A stretch of DNA of 64,000 nucleotides from Albidovulum sp. (GTDB lineage Bacteria > Pseudomonadota > Alphaproteobacteria > Rhodobacterales > Rhodobacteraceae), in contig JAPPFL010000009.1 in NCBI GenBank assembly GCA_028823855.1, positions 62,001-126,000 on the forward strand, written 5' to 3'. The notes beneath the pieces are model-generated. The model saw only the letters and a list, made by a program, of their open reading frames with translations. It did not search any database and was not told the origin of the DNA. The translations under genes were made by a program, and so were the position numbers. This document shows, piece by piece, positions 57,916-64,000 of the stretch. Positions within the stretch are counted from its first letter, which is position 1, and every line of letters starts with the position of its first letter.

Positions 57916-57995
57916 GTTGACGATCGCGGCCAAAAGTGCGAACTGCGGCGAAAGGCTTCAATAGCGTTTTCGCGAATGGACGGCATTATTCGCAA

Positions 57996-58790
57996 ATGAA
58001 AACAAAAATGCAGTTGGCGATACGCGAATTGCGTCGGAATAGGCGTTTCAGGAGGCATGTCCTGGCCGTCGCCGTAACCATTGCCGTGCTGGCGTATCTT
58101 GGACCGTTCGGAACTGCCGTGCGCCTTGAATCGGGCGAACTCATTCTTTACTGGCTGGTCGCGGTAGCCGGCAACTGGTCGCTTGCGATGACCATTGTGC
58201 CGGCGGCGCACCGTGTTGCCGCGATCGCCGGAAAGCCTGTTTGGGTTGGCACTATTGCCGGTGCGCTGGCCGCGGCGTTCCCTGGAACAGCAATTGTATT
58301 TGCGCTTGAATGGCAGGTCGGCGACCCGATCACCTCCGCGACTGGTCTTGTCTACCTTTATTCCTGCGTTGCGCTTGTTTTTCTGGTTCTTTCATTCCTC
58401 GCGTACCATCTCGTTGAAGTGCCGCTACGCGCTCCAGCGTCCGAATGCTCATCGGAACCGGCTAGCCAAACGCCTGGTTCTTCTCCGTTTCTGTCGCGAC
58501 TTCCGTCGCGTTTAGGATTCGATCTTCTGCATCTGAGGATGCAGGATCATTACGTTCAAGCGCACACGACCAATGGTTCGGAACTTGTCCTGCTACGGTT
58601 TCGAGATGCGTTACGCGAGGTTGAAAACCTTGACGGAATGCAGGTGCATCGCTCTCATTGGGTCGCTCGTTCCGCGATCAAGGAAGCAAGACGGCATTCG
58701 GGTCGCGTGACGCTGGAACTTGTAAATGGAACCGAAGTGCCGGTCAGCCGTTCCTATGTCCCCATTTTGAAATCGGAAGGCTTGCTTTGA
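57996..58790 (+). CDS. Membrane-bound LytTR-family transcription regulator
   Basis: A protein of about 264 residues: four hydrophobic segments (about 20-145) followed by a LytTR DNA-binding domain (about 165-260: LLHLRMQDHYVQAHTTNG, LRFRDALREVENLDGMQVHRSHWVA, VSRSYVPILKSEGLL). The start at 57996 is chosen among in-frame ATGs (57936, 57996, 58008); evidence is weak. Divergent from the DUF2141/carotenoid oxygenase pair, with starts about 80 bases apart, so it is a likely regulator of that pair and of itself. Confidence 0.85.
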   Translation: MKTKMQLAIRELRRNRRFRRHVLAVAVTIAVLAYLGPFGTAVRLESGELILYWLVAVAGNWSLAMTIVPAAHRVAAIAGKPVWVGTIAGALAAAFPGTAIVFALEWQVGDPITSATGLVYLYSCVALVFLVLSFLAYHLVEVPLRAPASECSSEPASQTPGSSPFLSRLPSRLGFDLLHLRMQDHYVQAHTTNGSELVLLRFRDALREVENLDGMQVHRSHWVARSAIKEARRHSGRVTLELVNGTEVPVSRSYVPILKSEGLL

Positions 58791-58989
58791 CGGAACGCTC
58801 GCTCGGTACTTGCGGAAGCCCTGACTGCCCGGAGTTGAATACGAAGGAGAGCATCGGGCGGGGAATCGAGCCTGCCCGAATTAGGTTCACGGCGGACGCG
58901 TCGCGCATGACTTTTTAGACAGCGCGAATTTCTTCCAGCCTGCGCGAGACTGTACTCTAAGCGTTGAAGGGAGTGCTTGCCGTCGGCCA

Positions 58990-59265
58990 GTTCTCGTTAC
59001 GGTTGCGAAATAGTAGCTCAACAGCAATCGCGGAGAAGCAGAATCGCCGCGCGCCGTCGACCGGATAAGCCCATAGAGTCGAAGGAGCAATGCGCGGCGC
59101 GAGCGCTCGGCATCAAGAACTTCGATCGCAGCGTCGAAAAGGGGGCGCGAGATCCCTAACGTATCTCAGATGGACCTCAACCGTTCTGTCGCAAATTCCG
59201 CGATGCTGCACGATCCAGAGGCGAAATCCCGCGAGAATTGCAGAAAAGGCAAAATGCGTCGATGA
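58990..59265 (-). pseudogene. Possible tyrosine recombinase (integrase) remnant
   Basis: From an ATG at about 59268, preceded by a strong GAGGAGG, the minus strand reads MSSTHFAFSAILAGF, RLWIVQHRGICDRTVEVHLRY, VRDL. This resembles the SAM-like N-terminal domain of integrases (LWL..HRGL..RTV..HLR.VR.L). The frame then stops; another frame contains GLSGRRRAAILLLRDCC, like the DRAILLLL start of the catalytic domain. The catalytic Arg/His/Tyr residues are not found. Confidence 0.4.
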
Positions 59266-59449
59266 CATGTCGTCCTCCTCGACGGCGTCACGGCCTGGCA
59301 GCGACCAAGCCTATCAAAGGAGGAATCGTCTGTTCGCCAGATTTCGCAAGCACATTGCAATTGCAAGGAGTCAGCCTCTGGAATCCAGGGATCCCGGAGG
59401 CTTGGGTCCGCTTGCTCAACGTAACAATGCGGTAAAGATTTCGATCTAA

Positions 59450-59465
59450 ATGTTGAACTCAACAT
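59450..59465. promoter_or_regulatory. Inverted repeat of unknown role
   Basis: ATGTTGA and TCAACAT arms separated by two bases form an operator-like dyad. It lies 455 bases before the CPBP gene and about 180 bases upstream of the integrase fossil, so it may be a leftover of a lost promoter. Confidence 0.25.
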
Positions 59466-59919
59466 ATTGGACGCCGCATGCCAGGAAGCGCACCCCCCGG
59501 AGCAGACGCCAGCCGGAATGACCGCCAATTCGACCGAGTTCAATGCGCGGCGGCCCGATCCGCCATGATCGCGACTCTGCGCAAGCCGAACCTGCGGCAA
59601 CGGTCCGCGCAACTCCGCTTCGATGCATCCGGTCATCGTCGGGCGGCCGCCGGCCGGGCGCCAAAAGGAACTTCTCGTTTGCCGGGGGCGGAATGATCCC
59701 GCCACCGGCGAGGGGCCGCCTTGGCGACCGCGGATTCGGCGGGCTGGCCTTCGCACTGGACATTCCACGGCGTACGACGATACGCATTCCCCGCGCCGCC
59801 CTTGGCTGAGCAGATCCGAACTGGCTTGACGGGCGGTACGTTGGCCGAAGGCAATGTCTCTGCGGACAGCGCCCCTCATAGATCGGCATTCCGGGTCGGG
59901 CGCAAATGGATATGAATCG

Positions 59920-60597
59920 ATGACTTCTCAAGGGTCCGAAGCACCGCGTCCCGCGGAACGACGCCATCGATGGCTTAGGATCGAATTCCTGTGCCTGTTC
60001 CTCGCCGCTCCTGTCTTTCTGGCCGTGTTCCTGCCGCCATCCGCGATGATCCCGGCGCTGTTCTCAGTCACCATATTGGGGACGATCCTGCTGCACCGCA
60101 CGCCGGGCTTTCGCTGGCGCGATCTTGCGCGAGGCTGGAATAGGATCGACTGGAAGGTCGTAGCGGCATTCGCGATCGCCACGACGGTTGTTTCCGCAGG
60201 GATCCTGATGGCCCTGCTGCCTTATCGATGGCTTGCGGTCTTACGCATGAACCCCTGGATGTGGTTGGCAATCATAGGCCTCTATCCGTTTCTCTCGGCG
60301 CTGCCGCAGGAGATCGTGTTCCGCGCGCTGTTCTTTCGCCGATACGGGCCGATCCTGCCGCCCGCGCGCGCCGCTCTGGCGCTGAACGCGGCGGTATTTT
60401 CGCTGGCGCATCTGCTCTACTGGAACTGGATCGTCGCGACATTGACGTTCGCCGGCGGGCTGGTATTCGCCTGGGCCTACGAGGTGCGGGGATCCTTCCC
60501 CCTTGCAGCGGTCCTGCATGCGGTCGCGGGCAACATACTGTTTACCGTCGGTATCGGCGCGTTCTTCTATACGGGCACGATTTCGCGTCCGTTTTGA
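59920..60597 (+). CDS. CPBP-family intramembrane metalloprotease
   Basis: A protein of 225 residues with about six to seven membrane helices and the CPBP/Abi signature: Glu-rich motif ALPQEIVFRALFFRRYG (PQExxFR), FSLAHLLYWNW with the second-motif His, and AVLHAVAGNILF containing His and Asn. The family includes prenyl-protein and bacteriocin-immunity peptidases. The start at 59920 is followed by a short basic stretch and the first helix; the ribosome-binding site is weak. The gene stands alone. Confidence 0.9.
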   Translation: MTSQGSEAPRPAERRHRWLRIEFLCLFLAAPVFLAVFLPPSAMIPALFSVTILGTILLHRTPGFRWRDLARGWNRIDWKVVAAFAIATTVVSAGILMALLPYRWLAVLRMNPWMWLAIIGLYPFLSALPQEIVFRALFFRRYGPILPPARAALALNAAVFSLAHLLYWNWIVATLTFAGGLVFAWAYEVRGSFPLAAVLHAVAGNILFTVGIGAFFYTGTISRPF

Positions 60598-60679
60598 TAG
60601 GCATTGGGCTGCGACGCATGTGAGCAGGCCGATGCAGGCCTTCTCCGGATGAGCGCCAAATAGTGATGTGTGTAGGAAA

Positions 60680-61260
60680 CGCTATTTCCCGCCGGTCCCG
60701 CTTTCAAGCATTGACGGCGCGGGCCGGCCGGTATCGGGGAATTCGAAATGCCGGGTGCGACCGCCTGCTCTTGTCCGGAAGTCCAATACTCCGCCGTGGT
60801 CCGAAGGCTCTCCTTTTTGGATACCGGGAGCGATGGCCGAAGGAGCCAGCCACATTGCGAGTTCAGCGTGAATCGCGAACACGGAGGGCGACCGGGCGCT
60901 CCTCGTGCGCCAATGCAAGTTCGGGGGCTGGCTGAAGCATGGCGGTCACCGCTACCGAGACCCCGATGCCATTGCGGTCCCACTGTTCGGCAACAAGGCG
61001 TAAGTTCAAGGACTTGCGTCGTCGCCCGATAACGGGTGCCAGAATACCGTGGTGACGCATCGAATCGGCTCAATAGATGCGTTGGCGGCGGAGATTCCTG
61101 ATGCGCGGATAGAAACGCATCCTGATCATCGCGAATACGGTGAATTTAATCTCGGTATGGCCGAGGCTGTCCGTATATTGCTCTGCAAGGTCGAGGTCGC
61201 TTTCATGGTAGAGCACGCCGTCAAGAGAGGGGGAATCAGGTCCGTGCATTCGGTTGGGCA
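60680..61260 (-). pseudogene. Tn3-family transposase C-terminal remnant
   Basis: The minus strand reads SLDGVLYHESDLDLAEQYTD, SLGHTEIKF, MRFYPRIRNLRRQRIY, then in another frame GILAPVIGRRRKSLNLRLVAEQWDRNGIGV and further on IAPGIQKGEPSD. This follows the Tn3 TnpA order: DGLLYHES, EHYTDTAGFTDHVF, FRFAPRIRDL, LAPLIGG...IRAHWD and GLNKGEARN. Frameshifts and stops interrupt it, and the large N-terminal part of TnpA is absent. Confidence 0.65.
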
Positions 61261-61269
61261 GTTGTAGAA

Positions 61270-61665
61270 AGGCGTGTAATTGAATGCGGCCATGCGCATT
61301 CGCGGACGAGTTCGCGCTCGAATTCGGCGAGTGCGTCGAAGATGCCGAAGGACTGGCGTCCGGTGTCGGGCGCGGTGATGATGGCGGTGCCTTGGCTGGC
61401 GAGAACCTCGAGGCCAACCCAGCGCCCGGACAGGATGCGGGCTGCCGCCGAGCCGGTCGAGTTTCCGGGGGACGAGAATACGTCCTTCCCGCAAAAGTGC
61501 CTTCACGCAGGCTTCAAGTCAGGGACGTTCATCCGTTCGACCGGATGCCCGGTCGGAGTAGATACGGTCCTTGCCGACACTATTTGCGATCAAGGCGTCA
61601 TACTGCAGGCCGAGCGACTGCGATCCGTTGGCTCCCGCGCCGAAGGGCCTGACGGCGGCATTCAT
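61270..61665 (-). pseudogene. Serine recombinase (Tn3-type resolvase) remnant
   Basis: Three frames together rebuild a resolvase: QSLGLQYDALI...KDRIYSDRASGRTDERP (N-terminal domain), VKALLREGRILVPRKLDRLGGS (the LREGD.LVVWKLDRLGRS motif), and GTAIITAPDTGRQSFGIFDALAEFERELVREC (the TPTGRLVFGIFAALAEFERELIRER motif). Stops and at least two frameshifts separate these pieces. The catalytic Ser region at the start (ARVST) is itself frameshifted. It lies directly upstream of the TnpA remnant, as in Tn3 elements. Confidence 0.7.
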
Positions 61666-62329
61666 TGGTTTTCGGGGCCGGCGCGCATCGGAGGCCATCA
61701 TGCGGCAGATCCAAATTCCAAAATTCTCTTCCTGTCGACCCGCGTCCTCCCCTGCCCGTTTTCCGAACCCGGTTCTGGCCTCGCCCGATCTCTGCTGGCG
61801 GTATCCCCAACGCCGGCCCGATCGTACCCGCGCTCCGTGCTACCGTTCAGATCATCGGCGGTAGGCGCATTCCATCCTGAAGCGCCCGCTGGATCCATTG
61901 CATCGCCTGGCCGGGACGGCCGCGCATGCGATTGCCTTTACAAGACTCGCTGCTTGAGGTCCCTTGCATCTTCCTTGTACGTCTGCGCCGCTGCCCGCGC
62001 TGGCGATGGGGCAGCTGATTAAAGGCGGGCGGAACGGTTAGCTGCTAATTTCAACCTGCGAGATGCGCCAGTCGTCGCGAGGCGGCGGGCGAAGCGTTCC
62101 CGGAGGCGCATGGAGGCACGGCTTGCCGACCGAGTTAGGAACAACGCCGCGTTCTGAACCAACCAGCCGCCTGGGAAATCGGAGCTCGCTTCCGCCCGGC
62201 ATCCAGGAACTTGCCTATATGACCCAAAATTGCCGGCAACTCGTGGTTTTTTTGCCATTCCCTTATTGCCGGAAAAGTAGAATGGAATACGGGCTGCGCT
62301 GGGATGGAATTGCGCGGCGCGATTTCGCC

Positions 62330-63013
62330 CTATAGCGCAAGTATCGCGCGGATTTCGGTTTCGGACGAATTTGACGAGGGTTCGCTGTAAACTGCTCTCC
62401 CTGCATCCAGTCCGAGAAAATGGTCGGCGACGCTCGCGAGGAAGCCCAAGTTTTGCTCGAAGATCATTATGCCCGCCCCTTTGGCTGCGCGTTCTTTCAA
62501 GCAAGTAGCCATGAGGTTGATGTTTTCCGATTGAACTCCCTCGGATGGCTCGTCGAGAATGACGAGCCTCGTATCTTCGATCATGGATCGGACGAAGGAA
62601 AGGATCTTTCGTTCTCCGCCGGACATGGCTCCTGCGATCTGGTCAAGCCTTCGGGCCAGCACGGGAAATCGGTCGAAATACAAACCCGGGGATTCGCCGA
62701 TAGTTCCAATGTACAAGTTCTCCCGAACCGATAGGTTGTCGAATACCAGGGATTCCTGCGGCATGAATCCGATTCCGAGTTCGCGGCGCATAAAGGCGGG
62801 GAGTTCCTCAATCCGGTCGCCGTCCAGAAGAATTTGCCCTCCGGACGGCGGCAATCCTCCGTTCGCGAGCCTCGCGAGCGTGGATTTTCCCACGCCGTTC
62901 CGCCCGAAAACCCCAAGAATTCCACCGCGATCGATCTTGGCGGAAACATCGAAGACTACATTTGTGCCGGAGTAGCCTCCGGTGAGATCCTTGATCTCGA
63001 AAAGCAATGTCAT
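62330..63013 (-). CDS. livF: Branched-chain amino acid-type ABC transporter ATP-binding protein (LivF)
   Basis: A 227-residue ABC ATPase of the LivF type. Walker A GRNGVGKSTLARL (about 38-50), LGIGFMPQESLVFDNLSVREN, signature MSGGERKILSFVRSM, Walker B LVILDEPSEGVQ. The signature is slightly unusual, SGGERKI instead of the usual SGGQQQM. It energises a branched-chain amino acid or amide importer with the LivG/LivM fusion upstream. The start at 63013 overlaps the livMG stop by 4 bases. Confidence 0.92.
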   Translation of the reverse strand: MTLLFEIKDLTGGYSGTNVVFDVSAKIDRGGILGVFGRNGVGKSTLARLANGGLPPSGGQILLDGDRIEELPAFMRRELGIGFMPQESLVFDNLSVRENLYIGTIGESPGLYFDRFPVLARRLDQIAGAMSGGERKILSFVRSMIEDTRLVILDEPSEGVQSENINLMATCLKERAAKGAGIMIFEQNLGFLASVADHFLGLDAGRAVYSEPSSNSSETEIRAILAL

Positions 63014-64000
63014 TTCGTACCGCCTGCGTATACGGCTACTACTTCGGGGTCGTTCCTGACAGCTTCATACGAGTCGAAGGCAATCGCTTCTCCATGATTC
63101 AGAACTAGAACCTTGTCGGAAGTCGCCTCGACAATGCTCATGTCATGCTCGATAACGATGACGAGGCTGCCGCTATTCTCTTGAAACTCCCGGACCAGAC
63201 TGGTCATGAGCGCGGTTTCTTCCGGCGAAAGACCGGCGCAGGGCTCGTCGAGCAGGAGCAGCGAGGGCTTTGAAGCGATAGCCAAGGCGAATTCAAGAAA
63301 CTGGCGGTGCCCTTGGGGCAGTTTTCCTGCCTGCTTTTCATTGGAATTTTTGAGCGGGACCCCTTGGCGATTCAATACTCTGCTCAGTTCTTCCGACCGC
63401 CAGTTGAACGCATCCGTTCGAAGATAATCGGCCCAGCTCGCTCGATCCGCCAGCATCGATATCGCAATATTTTCCGCAATGCTTAGCGAATTGAATACTG
63501 ACGGCACTTGCAGCTTGCGTCCGATCCCGCTTTCCAGAGCTTTCCATGGCGGCCGCGAATTGACTCGATCGCCGACGAGCCGGATGGTTCCCGAGCTCAA
63601 GCGCAAATGACCGGTGATCGCGTTGAGCGCGCTAGTCTTTCCCGCCCCGTTCGGGCCGATAATGCTAATAATTCCAGTGTCCGGGGTTGCGAAGGATACT
63701 CCATTTAGAATCCGAACAACTCCGACCATGAGATGCACATTTTCAAATTCTAGAGAACCGACGATTCGCCGTCCCTTCGGCATTGGAGCGCCCGTCCGAT
63801 CGGATTCTTCAATAGGCAAATCCGGCGAAATGCGCTGAATTGATTTTTCGAGGAGTTCAGCGATTCCTCCCGGAGCCTTCAACACGACAACGATGAACGC
63901 GGCTGCCATAAGCAATTCCCAGTACGGAAAGTTGAAGCGCAATTCGGCGGAGGCCCAGCCAACGACGATCGCCCCGATTAGCGGACCGAGCACATGGAAC
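63010..64000 (-). CDS. LivM-LivG fusion: HAAT-family permease joined to ATP-binding domain (5' end outside window)
   Basis: The frame continues to the window edge, so the start is missing. The first visible part, FHVLGPLIGAIVVGWASAEL...MAAAFIVVVLKAPGGIAELL, is the C-terminal end of a LivM-type permease; after a linker of about 40 residues a LivG-type ATPase follows: Walker A GPNGAGKTSALNAITG, signature LPQGHRQFLEFALAI (unusual, the canonical Ser-Gly-Gly-Gln is altered), Walker B LLLLDEPCAGLSPEE and VIEHDMSIV. Such LivM-LivG fusions are known in proteobacteria. It imports branched-chain amino acids, urea or amides. Confidence 0.88.
   Translation of the reverse strand, partial: FHVLGPLIGAIVVGWASAELRFNFPYWELLMAAAFIVVVLKAPGGIAELLEKSIQRISPDLPIEESDRTGAPMPKGRRIVGSLEFENVHLMVGVVRILNGVSFATPDTGIISIIGPNGAGKTSALNAITGHLRLSSGTIRLVGDRVNSRPPWKALESGIGRKLQVPSVFNSLSIAENIAISMLADRASWADYLRTDAFNWRSEELSRVLNRQGVPLKNSNEKQAGKLPQGHRQFLEFALAIASKPSLLLLDEPCAGLSPEETALMTSLVREFQENSGSLVIVIEHDMSIVEATSDKVLVLNHGEAIAFDSYEAVRNDPEVVAVYAGGTK

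Larger units (their letters stand above)
58791..59919. other. 1.1-kb gap with an integrase fossil and a palindrome
   Basis: Between the LytTR regulator and the CPBP protease there is no intact gene. It contains a probable tyrosine-recombinase remnant (58990-59265, minus) and an inverted repeat ATGTTGA-ac-TCAACAT at 59450-59465. The remaining sequence has no recognisable content. Confidence 0.5.
60598..62329. other. 1.7-kb gap rich in transposon fossils
   Basis: From the CPBP gene to the livF stop there is no intact gene. It holds Tn3-type transposase pieces (60680-61260) and a resolvase remnant (61270-61665), both on the minus strand. The remaining 650 bases (about 61670-62329) have short frames of unclear origin. 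Confidence 0.6.

Noticed and set aside
59446-59967. 173-codon minus-strand frame upstream of the CPBP gene
   Set aside because: It is Arg/Pro-rich without domain signatures, and several frames are open here at once because of base composition.

Overview
The window looks like a chromosomal segment of a heterotrophic alphaproteobacterium with moderately high GC. The indicators are a short, kinase-core-only HprK next to HPr and an EIIA-Man-type protein; the conserved string HIG1-type membrane protein / PduO-type cobalamin adenosyltransferase / etfB / etfA / 3-hydroxybutyryl-CoA dehydrogenase; a probable methylsuccinyl-CoA dehydrogenase (ethylmalonyl-CoA pathway); ATP-type PEP carboxykinase; an frcRBCA-like sugar locus; and parC. 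I saw no rRNA, tRNA, CRISPR array or intact mobile element. Species and habitat cannot be read from the sequence; the many uptake systems and eroding intergenic DNA would fit a host-associated or marine lineage, but that is inference.

Layout. 1-2.3 kb: minus-strand pair, a phytoene-dehydrogenase-like FAD oxidoreductase followed by a nitrilase-family hydrolase cut by the window edge. 2.6-9.4 kb: plus-strand metabolic genes (mercaptopyruvate sulfurtransferase, GNAT, aminotransferase, YhhQ-type queuosine-precursor transporter, pckA, mcd-like). 9.5-10.3 kb: TIM-barrel isomerase. 12.4-16.8 kb: divergent ROK repressor and a three-gene fructose/ribose-type ABC importer. 18.3-22.7 kb: a second sugar ABC importer with its ATPase divergent. 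24.3-29.6 kb: a GC-richer block with a TRAP transporter, an NCS2 permease carrying an extra C-terminal domain, and a YciI-like protein. 30.7-38.3 kb: a compact seven-gene minus operon joining a peptide/nickel-type ABC importer to an amidohydrolase and a PLP lyase. 39.5-43.1 kb: iolD-iolE-SDR inositol-type operon, divergent from an HpaI-type aldolase. 43.4-45.5 kb: aldolase, hprK, EIIA, HPr. 45.6-50.0 kb: hbd, etfA, etfB, adenosyltransferase, HIG1 protein, SDR. 50.2-53.8 kb: parC and a convergent P450. 55.9-58.8 kb: Tat-exported carotenoid oxygenase plus DUF2141 protein, divergent from a membrane LytTR regulator. 59.9-60.6 kb: CPBP protease. 62.3-64 kb: LivF and a fused LivM-LivG, cut by the window edge.

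How parts may work together. Mcd, ETF, the adenosyltransferase (cofactor for ethylmalonyl-/methylmalonyl-CoA mutases), 3-hydroxybutyryl-CoA dehydrogenase and PckA are consistent with C2 assimilation followed by gluconeogenesis. The transporters (frc, Msm/Mal type, TRAP, Dpp type, Liv, NCS2) feed sugars, polyols, organic acids, peptides or amines and nucleobases into this core.

Several gaps of 0.7-2 kb contain no intact gene but hold molecular fossils: an IS5-family transposase with in-frame stops at conserved Trp/Tyr codons, a frameshifted resolvase beside Tn3-type transposase pieces, a decayed MntA/HepT module, a probable tyrosine-recombinase start and a diverged repeat of about 165 bp present twice. 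The most notable point in a living gene is an EIIA-Man-type PTS protein whose phosphorylatable His is replaced by Asn while its partners HPr and HprK look intact.
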